Shown one piece after another: positions 13,588 to 26,066 of a stretch of DNA of 64,000 bases. This stretch comes from Synaphobranchus kaupii (Eukaryota; Chordata; Actinopteri; Anguilliformes; Synaphobranchidae), in NCBI GenBank assembly GCA_029718625.1, contig CM056376.1, positions 93,410,445 through 93,474,444 on the forward strand, written 5' to 3'. Position numbers and translations under genes: made by a program. Positions within the stretch are counted from its first letter, which is position 1. Each line of letters opens with the position of its first letter. The notes below the pieces were generated by a model that was not told the DNA's origin, did no database searches, and saw only the letters and a program-made list of their open reading frames with translations.

Positions 13588-13676
13588 AGCCCTGAAAGGC
13601 AAGGTGAAAAAAATTCGAGATGAACTTTTTTTATTTATTAAAAAAATATTTTTTTTACCTTGCCTTTCGGGGCCTC
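13588..13676. repeat. Short hairpin (foldback) sequence
   Basis: CCCTGAAAGGCAAGGTGAAA near 13590 is complementary to TTTACCTTGCCTTTCGGGG near 13655, separated by an AT-rich spacer. The stem is about 20 bp. It may be the end of a small DNA element. Confidence 0.6.
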
Positions 13677-13909
13677 CGCCGTAGTAAGCTACGTTCTATG
13701 TAACACGAGGGTAACGTTCTGGGAACCTTCCTCTGTCGTACGCACGACTGAGCACTGGCTTTGGAGAAGGATTTCCGTAGCCTAAAACAAACTCATGAAA
13801 CCAACCAAAATTAGGTGGAATCCAGACGTAGGAGTGGAGAAATCTAGGTTGAGAGGCGTTTTGACATAAACGGACGCTAACCCTTATTAGCATTCATCTG
13901 AACGCTACA

Positions 13910-15473
13910 CGCCGACATTTCAACACAAAAATGTTCACTGGGTAACAGAAAAAAAGCTATGGTTATTTAGTCTTCAAATGCCCATTTTTTAATCATATAA
14001 CCTCAAGATATGTTGCTAGTGTATTGACAAATGCAGACTTCCCCTGATAAAATATGCTAGGCCTATAACTCGTTTCATTCTGAACTAATTTTCGTGTTAT
14101 AAATGTGAGAAATATCTGCATAACACCTTATTTACAAATTTCCCAGAAAAGCTAGCCTATTTGTAAAACGTCCTTTCATAGCCTACAAGAGTTGTCAAAA
14201 TGTTGTCAGAGCTGATTATGATATAAGCATTAAATATCTAAGTGGAGGGTTAATAATGCTAGACTGTATGACATATGATAGCCTATACAAATGTATTTCA
14301 TAGATAACTGAGCAGTTATTGCTCCAAACTTTAATAATAATATTCATTTTTATTGCATTATATAGCACGTCGCAGTTCAATATAGCCTCTCTATATGACT
14401 TGGTGCACATCTAATTCTATAACACTATATTCTCAGTCAAGCTGATCTCTTGGATAACGAAGCTATTTTTCCCCTGCTACGAGTAGGTTAACCCCAGGAA
14501 AATTGCATAGCCTAATTTGAAACGTAGGCAACCAGTTGGTAAGAAAAGCGGAGGTATCTAAACGTGTAAAAAGCCACGCGGAATAGACTACTGCAACTTG
14601 CTCTAAGAATTCCAGCTCATTTTGTAGGCTAATTATAACTGGGTTATATTTCTGCAGAATGCGATGTCCTGGAGTAAGAAACTGTGGATGTGCGATCATT
14701 ATTAGGCTACACCTTGTTAATGACGCTTACCCTATGCACGGTCCCCCCCCCTAGTGGTAGCTGTTGACGTCCCAATTATAGCAACCTATTCATAATTTCT
14801 CTGAAATTATAAATTAATTTACAACAAAAAACCTCGACATTTTGACAACTCATGTAGGCTATAATCGTTAAAAGGCCTTTTGCAAATATGCTAGCTGCTC
14901 TGGGAAATTTGGCAATAAGGTAGGCCTACCTGTGTTATGCAGATATGTCTGACGTTTAGCTATAACACGGAAATTAGTTCAGCATTAAGGGAGTTATAGA
15001 CCTAGCATATTTTCTCAGGGGAAGTCTGCATCTGTCAATACACTACCAAAATACGATGATCTTTATGTGACTTATATATTAGCCTATATGTAACCTATAA
15101 AACAACGCATAAGTGAGCGGTATTTAGTTTTTTATATTTAAGGACTGAGCAACCAATGATCATAGCTGAACATACCCCTTTCATGCCGACTTGAAATGTA
15201 TAGGTCTACGACTTGAAATAAATAAGCCTACGCCTTGAAATAAATGCGAGTGGAAATAAATAGGCTACCCATTGAAATAAATAAAAGAGACGTAAAATAA
15301 TGAATATTTATTTTCACACACGCCAATAACAGCTTGTTTAGCCTGATCTTCCGAGAAAAAAATCCAAGCGTGATTTTGAGGTTATATAATTACAAAATAA
15401 GCATTTGAAGACTAAATAACCATTGTTTTTTTTTCTGTTACCCAGTGAGCATTTTTCTGTTGAAAAGTCGGCG
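13910..15473. mobile_element. 1.56-kb foldback element with long inverted repeats
   Basis: CGCCGACATTTC followed by ATGTTCACTGGGTAACAG at the left is mirrored by CTGTTACCCAGTGAGCAT and GAAAAGTCGGCG at the right. Pairing continues inward through TTATTTAGTCTTCAAATGC, GCAGACTTCCCCTGA, CTAGCATATT, AGATATCTGCATAACAC-like sequence and TTGTCAAAATG, giving left arm 13910-14200 and right arm 14840-15473. The right arm carries an extra segment of about 320 bp (15053-15372) with repeated CTTGAAATAAAT phrases. The centre has no transposase frame. Non-autonomous, family unknown. Confidence 0.82.
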
Positions 15474-15947
15474 GAACTACAATGGTGGTGTCATCTGCAT
15501 ATACCCACTGAGCACAAACCTATATAAACGTTAAAATGTTGGTGAAATATGGAATACCATCCAAGCTCTCATTTGGCCATTTTTAGACAGTCTGAAATCT
15601 ACAATATAAATGTGCACAATTAATGTTATAATTTTCATATGTGATTCAGTTGTAAATTCAAAGACAAACAATATGGATTAATGTGGATGCATTTCTCAAA
15701 ATGTCATTGGTTTGGCAAGCGAAATCCGGCCGACACGTAGATGCAATTTATTTCACCGCATGAAGTGTATCACTCAAAATGTCAAAACATTTAGCCAATT
15801 TGTTGCGACAAGAAGCTTGGGCAAACAACATGGCACGAGTTTCTATCCGAGGCAGACAGAGTTTTTACCCAAAAATAATGTTGCACGAATTTCTCTATGC
15901 GCATGTGTGTGGACTTCACATTTGAACACATTGGTAAACACGTGGCC

Positions 15948-16022
15948 TCGATGGCTCAGTGGAAACGCTCTTGTCTTCAGATTCGAGGATTGTCAGTTCG
16001 ATTCCTACTTGCTATGCTGTTT
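15948..16022 (+). repeat. tRNA-like sequence, probable SINE head
   Basis: TGGCTCAGTGG (15952-15962) fits the polymerase III A box and AGTTCGATTCC (15994-16004) the B box at tRNA spacing. The acceptor arms do not pair and no clean anticodon stem forms, so a retroposed tRNA relic is more likely than a working tRNA. Confidence 0.6.
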
Positions 16023-16189
16023 ATTTACATGACAAAATTTGGTTGAAACGTGGTCTAAACAAGAACTCTGGAAAGAGGTCGACAAATAGATGTAGAAAAA
16101 AAATTACTTCGGAACCATTTTAATAGGTCTTTTCACTCACTGCAATAGACGTTTATTTTTGGGCTTTTAGCCTGAAAATTGCTCTCTGG

Positions 16190-16364
16190 GAAAGACAAGG
16201 TCCTCTAGTAGCTCAACCAGGTAAATCACATGTTATCAGCGATTCCTGTTTTCCACAACATAGGTTCAAATCCAGCTCAAGATAAACCTCAAAGGCCATT
16301 CTCTCTCTCCCTCTGATTTTCTAGTCTCTCATTGATTACTGTCCAATAAAGCCAGAATGCCACA
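16190..16364 (+). mobile_element. tRNA-derived SINE
   Basis: A box TAGCTCAACCAGG (16209-16221) and B box GGTTCAAATCC (16263-16273) are followed by a CT-rich body (CTCTCTCTCCCTCTGATTTT) and the tail CAATAAAGCCAGAATGCCA. This arrangement is common in fish tRNA-derived SINEs with a LINE-like 3' tail. Confidence 0.75.
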
Positions 16365-16439
16365 AAAATATATTTAATGGGACTACATATCACCATCTAC
16401 TCGACAGCAGAAGAACAGGCCAAAGATCTAATAATAGTT

Positions 16440-19400
16440 GCACAATCAAGTTGTAGGAATGTTCTGAGGACTTGAGAGGAACTAATCATTATGACATCCA
16501 AGTAACACATTGCAACATTTGTGACTTTTATGGGATGTTCCTGGAATGTCCTTTTGTTATCTTGGAGTAACATTCCCCTATATATACACCCCAAATATTC
16601 ACAAAATAACGTTTTGTAATGACGTGGCAAGAACATATGGGGAATGTTAGCAATGTACTCCAGTCTCACAGTAAGGGAACGTTAAATTCAAGTGTTAGAT
16701 AAATCCAAAAGGAACGTTTCTACTAACATTACGAGAACATTCCCTTAATGTTACATAGAATGTTCCTGTAATGTGAAGGGGAAGTTCCACAAACAAGTTT
16801 AAGGAATGTTCTGAGGACTTGAGAGGAACACAACATTATGCCATCCAGGGAACGCATTGCAACATTTGTGACATTTATGGGATGTTCCTGGAATGTTCTT
16901 TAGTTATGTTGGAGTAACATTCCCCTATATATACACTCCAGAATGTTCCCAAAATAACGTTTTGTAATGACATGGCAAGATGTCATAATGTTACATAGAA
17001 TGTTCCTGTAATGTGAAGGGGAAGTTCCACAAACAAGTTGAAGGAATGTTCTGAGGACTTGAGAGGAACACAACATTATGCCATCCAGGGAACGCATTGC
17101 AACGTTTGTGACATTTATGGGATGTTCCTGGAATGTTCTTTAGTTATGTTGGAGTAACATTCCCCTATATATACACTCCAGAATGTTCCCAAAATAACGT
17201 TTTGTAATGACATGGCAAGATGTCATAATGTTACATAGAATGTTCCTGTAATGTGAAGGGGAAGTTCCACAAACAAGTTGACGGAATGTTCTGAGGACTT
17301 GAAAGGAACTCAACATTATGACATCCAGGGAACGCATTGCAATGTTTGTGACATTTATGGAATGTTCCTGGAATGTTATTTTGTTATCTTGGAGTAACAT
17401 TCCCCTATACGCCACAGAATATTCCCAAAGCAACATTTTGTAATGATGTGGCAAGAATGTATGGGGAATGTTAGCAATGTACTCCGGTGTCACAGTAAGG
17501 GAACGTTAAATCCAAGCATTAGATAAACCCAAAGGGAACGTTCCTACTAACATTACGAGAACATTCCCTTAATGTTACATAGAATGTTCCTGTAATGTGA
17601 AGGGGAAGTTCCACAAACAAGTTGAAGGAATGTTCTGAGGACTTGAGAGGAACACAACATTATGCCATCCAGGGAACGCATTGCAACGTTTGTGACATTT
17701 ATGGGATGTTCCTGGAAAGTTCTTTAGTTATGTTGGAGTAACATTCCCCTATATATACACTCCAGAATGTTCCCAAAATAACGTTTTGTAATGACATGGC
17801 AAGATGTCATAATGTTACATAGAATGTTCCTGTAATGTGAAGGGGAAGTTCCACAAACAAGTTGACGGAATGTTCTGAGGACTTGAAAGGAACTCAACAT
17901 TATGACATCCAGGGAACGCATTGCAATGTTTGTGACATTTATGGAATGTTCCTGGAATGTTATTTTGTTATCTTGGAGTAACATTCCCCTATACGCTGCA
18001 GAATATTCCCAAAGCAACATTTTGTAATGATGTGGCAAGAATGTATGGGGAATGTTAGCAATGTACTCCGATGTCACAGTAAGGGAACGTTAAATCCAAG
18101 CATTAGATAAACCCAAAGGGAACGTTCCTACTAACATTACGAGAACATTCCCTTAATGTTACATAGAATGTTCCTGTAATGTGAAGGGGAAGTTCGACAA
18201 TCAAGTTTTAGGAATGTTCTGAGGACTTGAAAGGAACTCAACATTATGACATCCAGGGAACGCATTGCAATGTTTCTGACATTTATGGGGTGGTCCTGGA
18301 ATGTTATTTTGTTATCTTGAAGTAACATTCCCCTACACACCTCAGAATATTCCCAAAGTAACATTTTGTAATGATGTGGCAAGAATGTATGGGGAATGTT
18401 AGCAGTGTACTCTGGTGTCACAGTAAGGGAATGTTATATCCATCCAGGGAACGCATTGCAATGTTTCTAACATTTATGGGGTGGTCCTGGAATGTTATTT
18501 TGTTATCTTGAAGTAACATTCCCCTACACACCTCAGAATATTCCCAAAGTAACATTTTGTAATGATGTGGCAAGAATGTATGGGGAATGTTAGCAGTGTA
18601 CTCTGGTGTCACAGTAAGGGAACGTTATATCCAGGCATTTGATAAACCCAAAGGGAACGTTTCTACTAACATTACGAGAACATTCCATTAATGTTACATA
18701 GAATGTTCCTGTAATGTGAAGGGGAAGTTCCACAAACAAGTTCAAGGAATGTTCTGAGGACTTCAGAGGAACACAACATTATGACATCCAGGGAACTCAT
18801 TGCAACGTTTGTGACATTTGTGGGATGTTCCTGGAATGTTATTTTGTCATCTTGGAGTAACATTCTCCTATAAACCCAGAATGTTCAAAAAATAATGTTT
18901 TGTAATGACGTGGCAAGAATGTATGGGGAATGTTAGTAATGTACTCCGGTCTCACAGTAAGGGAACATTAAATCCAAGCATTAGAGAAACCCAAAGGGAA
19001 CGTTTCGACTAACATTCCGAGAACACTCACTTAATATTACATAGAATGTTCCTGTAATGTGAAGGGGAAGTTTGACAATCAAGTTTTAGGAATGTTCTGA
19101 GGACTCGAAAGGAACTCAACATTATGACATCCAGGGAACGCATTGACTAACATTCCTAGAATATTCAACTTATGTTCCATAGAATATTCCTGTCATGTTC
19201 GTGGAATGTGAAGGAGAAGTTCGACAATCATGTTTTAGGAATGTTCTGAGGACTTGAAAGGGACTCAACATTATGACATCCAGGGAACGCATTGCAATGT
19301 TTGTGACATTTATGGGATGTTCCTGGAATGTTCTTTTGTTATCTTGGAGTAACATTCCCCTATACACCCCAGAATGTTCCCAAAATAACATTTTGTAATG

Positions 19401-19790
19401 ACGTGGAAAGAATGTATGGGGAATGTTAGCAATATACTCCGGTCTAACAGTAAGCGAACGTTAAATCCAAGCGTTAGAGAAACCCAAAGGGAACGTTTTG
19501 ACTAACATTCCTAGAATATTCCACTTATTTTACATAGAATGTTCCTGTAATGTTTGTGGAATGTGAAGGGGAAGTTCCACAATCAAGTTTTAGGAATGTT
19601 CTGAGGACTTGAAGGGAACTAAACATTATGACATCCAGGGAACACATTGCAATGTCTGTGACATTTATGGGATGTTCCTGGAATGTTTTTTTGTGATCTT
19701 GGAGTAACATTCCCCTATACACCCCAGAATGTTCCCAATGTAATGTTCTGCAATGACATTACAGGGCTGTATAGGGAACATTCTTTAAAG
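16440..19790. repeat. Tandem array 2: 240/344-bp higher-order repeat
   Basis: About 3.35 kb of tandem units containing GGAATGTTCTGAGGACTTGA, TTGCAACGTTTGTGACATTT and TAACATTCCCCTATA. The 60 bases from 16801 are identical to those from 17041, a 240-bp period. From 17041 the same point recurs at 17281 (+240), 17625 (+344) and 17865 (+240), so a 584-bp compound unit repeats. Copies after about 18.2 kb are more diverged and shorter. The minus-strand 117-residue frames at 17140-17493 and 17724-18077 are the translated repeat, not genes. Confidence 0.93.
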
Positions 19791-20282
19791 ATCCCAAACG
19801 TTCCTCTTTACCTGGGATCACACAGACAAGCAGAAAAATTGTCTTCTTTTTTGTGACAGTTTTTTTATTCAAAGTGGATTTCTTGTTTTCTTGTGTCATC
19901 ATTGACTCACAAATGTTTATGAAACACTGCCTTGCGACAGAGAGCACTATTTTGTTTGGTTCTCAGGAGCCAGAGAATGACAATACATGCTTTATTTACA
20001 TGAAATTGCATGATTACCTATTTACAGTTTTCAACTTGAAAGCTGAATAAGAGTGCAGTCTACTTAGCTATTTATCCCTTTGATAAATAAACAAATATCA
20101 CTATGGATTTCAGTTCAGAAGTAAGTCTTGAAAGTCTTATTGGAAGTATAAGCTCTGCAGGGACTTTGACTAGCTTGCACGTCTGTGGTGACAATTTAAG
20201 GCTAAGGTGTCATTTTAACAACATAACACCAACATAACAAGCAGTATGAACACGTTTTAATCTTGGCACCCTCCCTTGGCAG

Positions 20283-20484
20283 AGCAGAAGAACAGGATGA
20301 TGACGTTCAACGGCTTCCTCAGGTACATGGAGTCCAAGGACTGTTGCGTTCTAAACCAGGAGCACACACGCGTGTACCAGGACATGGGCCACCCTCTCTC
20401 CCACTACTTCATCTCCTCCTCCCACAACACCTACCTCACTTCTGACCAGCTGGTGGGGAAGAGCCACCTGTTTGCATATAAAAG
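20283..20484 (+). CDS. plcz1: plcz1 exon: end of EF region and start of X catalytic domain
   Basis: The acceptor is CCCTTGGCAG and the donor AAAAG|GTACAG. The exon begins with the last EF-hand helix (MMTFNGFLRYMESKDC) and enters the X half of the TIM barrel at HPLSHYFISSSHNTYLTSDQ. The His-Asn in SSSHNTY is the family's first catalytic histidine, with the asparagine that helps bind the active-site calcium; both are present. The sequence then runs to LVGKSHLFAYK and ends two bases into a serine codon completed by the next exon ([10 protein letters not shown]). The exon lies 0.5 kb downstream of a 3.3-kb tandem array. Confidence 0.92.
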
Positions 20485-23400
20485 GTACAGTACTGGGTTT
20501 TTCACACATTGCCACATAGGTGGCAGTACGGCATAGAGCTCATGGAACAGTGGTTGTAGGTCCATCTGCTGGGTGGGACACAAGGTACATGATCCAGTCT
20601 CTACTCTCCTCCTATCTGTGGGTTACAATGAACTTCTTGTGTTTCAGGCTCTGATGGATGGACACAAATTATATCGACAGGCAGATTTTCTGTGTATTTT
20701 CAGGAGGGTAAAATACATCCACAACCAACATAACTTACAATAAATCACAGGTCCTCATTCATTAAACAGGTTTACATGCATTATCATACATGGAATGTGA
20801 TAAAACTGGGAATGTTTTTAAAAAAAATGTTTTTGGGAGCACATTTTGCACATTGGACTAATGATTTGAACAATTGAACAATAGTAAATGTGATTTTTTT
20901 TTTAAATGTAGCAATAATTAAACATTTTTTATGGCTTTAAATTTACATATTTACATACATCCTGCTAAATCAACATCTGGGGGGGTACATTTTTCACAAC
21001 ATTTCTGGTTTATTGTAATTCCCCCTTAGTGGCTTCTGATGGGAATGTGTGGAAACATAAAGTAAAGAAATGATCTCCTGTCAACTTCTTTCGAGTCTGT
21101 ATTGTCAGAATTTCAAATTCATATGCAGTATTGATAGCAATATTGTTGACAAGCAGCTGCTCAGGTCATCTTTCCTTGGAAATCAATAGGAATTTATTCT
21201 GCTCTGGAAGCAGTGAGTTAACTTTTATTCTCAACTGAAGTTTCAATCAGTTGCCATGGATACAGAGAGGAGAAGAGATGTGGGGAGAAGTTAACGGGTC
21301 TGAGACAACTGCTGCATTCAAAACTGTGGCCATTGATTATTTCTTGGTGCGGATAAATGATTTATTCATGGCTCTGTTCTACTTTGATGTTGCTTTCACA
21401 ATAATGGCATAAAATATTTAATGTTTCAAATAATAATAAGTTTTACATCTGTCAATTTTGCTTTGGAGGGAGATTCAAATGCCCCTTCATCCTCTGATTG
21501 GTTGGTGGCATGCCTTGCATTTCAAGGCCAGCAGTAGAAATTAAGCACATACGTATGTAGATGTTGTTCTTTTTCTGTCATTCCGTTTTATAATGTGGAG
21601 AAAAATGGGCCAGTTACTTTAGACTACAAACCTACAAACTACAAACAATTATTTCAAAAAACCTTATAAAGTGAACAATGGCTTCAACCAGTAGAAAACA
21701 CTGCTCAGTAAAGCACAAAGGCAGTGCCGTGCTTGTGCTATGTGATGGTCGATATTGATCTGCTAACTGCAATGCATTGGCATCGACCATGCAGGGCAAT
21801 ACACATTGCTTCCTTTGTCATTAAAACCTTAATGGATCAGCCAGGAATCCAGCCTGTTTTAATAAGGAGGCCTTGCCTGTCGGAAAGGGCTGCGTTAGAT
21901 CAATGGATCAATTCCAGCCATTTCCCCTCAACTGTCAGCCGCAGATAACGGCCTCCATAATTTATGGCCCTTTTACCTTTTTAATTGTCCCCTTAATTTA
22001 ATTTTCCACAACCGTGAAGTGTGCCGAAGTGCAGACAGCAGGAACCTGACATCAATATTGTTCTCTTTCCAGTCCAAGCTGCCCTTCTAGCCCCCAAATG
22101 CTTACAAATATTCCGCCCGCAGGCTTAATAGGTGAAATGCACACACCTCTCCTTTCAAAAGATGTCCTCTCATTTTCAGATCTGCAGCCGAAAAGTAAGA
22201 TGGCGGAGGCTCAAAAACCCTGCCTGATGGAAAAGAGTACGCTAAACAAATGGTGGACCGGGGAAGGGTGCGGCCGATGGATGCGGAAAATTAGTTTTAT
22301 TGCCCTTGAGCACAGAGAACATTCTCAGCGCTGCCTGTAATATACAGCCCCTCTCTTACAGCTGCCGGTAAGGGCAGTTCTCTTTACTTAATGGGAGTTC
22401 CATGAGCTGTGTAGTAATCTCAGCAATGACTTTGCCTTCCCTCACAGTTATGCTATGCAGTCTGCATTACCATGCAACTCTTTTTAACTCTCTTGGCTAT
22501 AGCGCAATAGACGGTGACCCAGTACGCCCCTCTCCATGTGCAAATCTCCAACTCCCCTTACCAGCTTGTTATTCAACATGGGTTTCTATAAAGAAAGAGA
22601 GAGAGAGAAAGAGGAACAGACTGCTCCCATTGTTTCTGTTTGTCTGTGTCTGGGACAGGTTCTTTCGTGTTTCCAATTCCAGCTGGATGAGTTGGAACTT
22701 GATCTAGAATTTTCGATGTTTCTCTGGCACTCGGCTTGCCTTTAGAGGATTACGCGATTACGTGTTCTGTGCTTTCAGTAAAGTGTGTCAGTCATGCTGA
22801 AAGGTTCTTGCAATCTGCATTGCAATAAAGAAATGACATGTTTGAGGCCTGTGATGGTCAGAGCAGAGAGTGTAGATTAAAACAGCTTGCTAACCTTCAT
22901 TCCTACAAAATGGATTAAATCATTATAAGGACTCCCTGGGCCTGTATTTCCATCTGAGAAGGAGGCATGTTTCCACTTCTAAAATATTCAAGGATCACAT
23001 TATTCAAAGACATGCCCTTTTCTTGCTCTGTATATGGTTTATTTCTACTCATTTTGTCTTTTTGGTCACAGTAGTGGCTAGTTTTATTCCAAGATGAGAC
23101 ATCAAAATAAATCTGCAGTGATAATTACAACACGTAATGATGAACTGCTGTTTCAGAGGCTTAATTTGGCAACTGCAAGAATTAAATGTCAGTCCGATCT
23201 TGGATGAGCAATTAGTGTCATTCGCAGGGCATACAATAAATTGTGGGTTACAACCAAACTGTGGGTGGGGTGGGGGTGGGGGGGGGGTGCGTATATCGTA
23301 TATTTCATTCCGGTTTTGGCCAAGACATGAGCTAATAGCAGCTTGGAATGGAAACTGCCCACACCCCCGACTTTCCATCTGAGCATTTGTATGCTGAGCA

Positions 23401-25921
23401 TTTCAACAGTGAAACAGTAAAGGTAATACAAGCAAACGTGTAGCAGTGGCTACAGCTCTGATGCAGGCTGCACACAGGTGGGTGTATAGATAACCAGGTC
23501 TCCTCGGCTGTACATGTGTGGTTCTGCTAGCTTCTGCAGGCTGTCTTCATTTTAATGACAGGCCTTGGAACACCCACGTGGATTCTTAACAAGTCATCAC
23601 ACTCAAGTTGTGAAGTGAGCAGTTAACACTGTTGGAATATAGTTAATTTAAGACTACTGGAGTGTAGTTCATTTAACACTGCTGGAGTGTAGTTCATTTA
23701 ACACTGCTGGAGTGTAGTTCATTTAACACTGCTGGAGTGTAGTTCATTTAACACTGCTGGAGTGTAGTTCATTTAACACTGCTGGAGTGTAGTTCATTTA
23801 ACACTGCTGGAGTGTAGTTCATTTAGCACTGCTGGAGTGTAGTTCATTTAGCACTGCTGGAGTGTAGTTCATTTAGCACTGCTGGAGTGTAGTTCATTTA
23901 GCACTGCTGGAGTGTAGTTCATTTAACACCTCCAGGATGCCAACCAAAGTGTAGTCTTACAGCAGCACATGAGGGAGAGGGTGAGGAGCCAACATAAATT
24001 GAAGTAACCTTTAGCAAAGAAACTAAAACTGATGTTGCACAGCCAAAATGAAAGCCATTGCCTCAACTCCATTTGTTTTGACATTAAAAAAGGACAACTG
24101 CCAACTGGATGTTTTAAACAAACTAGTCACTGGTGAAAAGTAAACCATGTATGATCAGAGCTAATTTTATCTCTGACTGTTTTTAAGGTGACATGATTTT
24201 ATTGGAAACTCAAAAAATGGCAGCTAGATTTGAAATCCCACTAGTAAATGCAAAAAAGGTCATCCAAATAAATTTCAATTTGGTGGAAAAGCTATCTCTG
24301 GCAGTGCTGGTGAGGATCATGTTTACGTCTGGGATCTTCTCTCATCTCTATCCCACCTCTTACCTACCACAAGTCTCAATACGAGCATCAGATGAACATG
24401 GTGCAACTGCAGTGTGGGGGGGGAGTGAGCAGGCATTGTGAATGTGTGATAGTGTGTGCCTTCTTAAATTGATGGAAGCATGTTGAAAAAATTATCGAAC
24501 TGACTTGCAGTTCCAATATTGCAAAGAGAAATGGGGGAGGCCAGTACAAATAAATTCACTAAAGTGGTCACTAAGTAGCCTATGTCTATGTGAATGTGAG
24601 TGAAGGAGTAAACAGGAGGAGGGAGAGAGAGGGAGGATGGATGGCATAGAAAAAGAGGGCTGGAGCAGGGGCACATGTGTGGGCTTGTGTGAATGTGAAT
24701 GCTTTTAAACAAATGCACTTCCAACAGGGCCCCATGAGTAGCTGTCTGTAAAACTTTGCTCATCCTGATTGCAGACGGGGCCTATTAAGAGTCACAGGCC
24801 CAAGCCTTAGCTTAGCGCAGTGATGGAAAACAGCTGCCATTGTCCCACCAGGGTAGGGTTGGTTTAAGTTGGACAGGATCGCTTGGGGTAACGCTAACTT
24901 AGTTCCACCGAATGAAAGGTTGGACACTCACAGGGTACTAACTGTCCTCAGTGAGAAATGGGCTCTTCTCTGATAATGGTAGCTCTCCCCTTTTGCACTG
25001 CGTGCCCTGTAGAGTGGATTTGAGGGGTACACACGCTTCAGCTGCTGTGCTCTTGCATGGGAGCATGTGGAGCATTAACCTGAAAGGGATAATTGGTTAA
25101 AAAAAATGCACCTGAAAAATGATTAGTGAATATTGTGTATGCTTTGTTACAGTGCAAATTACTGCTTGTTTCTGCTGCATAGGTCTAGTAGCCTCCAGTA
25201 ATAGCATTTTATTAATGGGTGGCTTGCTTGTTTTTACATGACTTATTGATGTTACTCAACTATAAAAATGATTCAGGAAATGTTCTATAATTAATGGGCA
25301 ATCTGTTTGTTATATAAGGGGAAACACTTAAGTAACTGACTGGTCTTGTTTGTATTTTGTGTTGTATGCATTTTATGTCATACAGTTTCCCTCTTGTCTT
25401 TCTCCAATCTCTCATTCCCGTGCCCCTATCCATTCTGGGTCACCTCTCTCTCTTCCTCCCTCTCTTGAGCTATTATTAGACTGCTGTAGAGCAAGGGAAA
25501 AAGTGAAGGGCTTAAGTCTGACCCCAAGTCAATTTCCACATTAAATGCTGTAGTATGAGTGTAGCCACTGACTATGAGGGAGAGGAGAGGGTATGAATTC
25601 ACAGCCAAGCCTCAGAAGCCGGCCACACTTTGTGAGCGAGTGAAGAAAAAGGTCGGAACTTTCCGTGGGTTCCTTCAAACCGCCTTGGTGCTGCTGTTAA
25701 GTGCTCACTGTAGAAGCCAGAACACAATTCTGATGTGCTGCCACTGCTTAATCTGTTCAGCACAGAGCCCCGAAACGAATCTTCTTTTGTGTTTTTTTTC
25801 TGTTTGGTCTGCTTACTGTATGTCCTGCGTATGTGTGTGTGCGTATGTGTGTGCATGTGTGTGTTCTCCAGTGCATTCGTTGTGACTTCTTTTTTGTGTG
25901 TGTGTTCATGTTTATGTTTAG
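20485..25921 (+). other. plcz1 intron, 5.4 kb
   Basis: Mostly unique-looking sequence, with a G-rich tract at 23262-23288, the 25-bp minisatellite at 23626-23930 and GT-rich sequence just before the next exon. The segment 21820-22330 is comparatively GC-balanced with TAAT and CCAT motifs and may be conserved noncoding DNA; no coding exon fits. Confidence 0.7.
23626..23930. repeat. 25-bp minisatellite, 12 copies
   Basis: The unit ACACTGCTGGAGTGTAGTTC followed by ATTTA repeats exactly every 25 bases from 23626 to 23925. The first two copies are diverged (ACTGTTGGAATATAG and AGACTACTGG). The next six are essentially identical, and four consecutive copies from 23826 start GCACT in place of ACACT. 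Confidence 0.96.
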
Positions 25922-26066
25922 CGCTCTGCGAAAAGGATGTCGATGTCTGGAGATCGACTGCTGGGACGGACCTGATCTGGAGCCCATTGTTTATCATGGC
26001 TACACTCTGACCAGCAAGATCCTGTTCAGGGACGTCATCAGCACCATCGCGGAGCACGCCTTCCAG
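25922..26066 (+). CDS. plcz1: plcz1 exon: X domain active-site core
   Basis: The exon starts after a TTTATGTTTAG acceptor and ends at TTCCAG|GTACTG. It encodes [16 protein letters not shown], then [16 protein letters not shown] and [13 protein letters not shown]. The Glu and Asp of LEIDCWDG are calcium ligands in the family, and the His of VYHGYT is the second catalytic histidine. All are intact, so this part of the enzyme looks functional. The upstream intron is GT-rich, with TGTG runs up to about 15 bases before the acceptor, and lacks a classic C-rich tract. The exon ends in phase 0. Confidence 0.93.

Larger units (their letters stand above)
8417..20282 (+). other. plcz1 intron, 11.9 kb, mostly repeats
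   Basis: 8417-10060 is unremarkable intron sequence with a G-rich patch at 9352-9392. It is followed by a Tc1-like element, tandem array 1, a small hairpin segment, a foldback element, SINEs and tandem array 2, each listed separately. 19790-20282 shows nothing recognisable. The open frames inside the arrays are by-products of the repeat unit. Confidence 0.8.

Noticed and set aside
15948..16022. Functional tRNA gene
   Set aside because: A and B boxes are present but acceptor and anticodon stems do not pair; a SINE relic is more likely.
17140..18077. Two nearly identical 117-residue minus-strand frames
   Set aside because: They recur exactly with the 584-bp repeat period and are products of the array.
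25599..26057. 152-residue minus-strand frame opposite a plcz1 exon
   Set aside because: It is antisense to a confirmed coding exon and a CA-rich tract.
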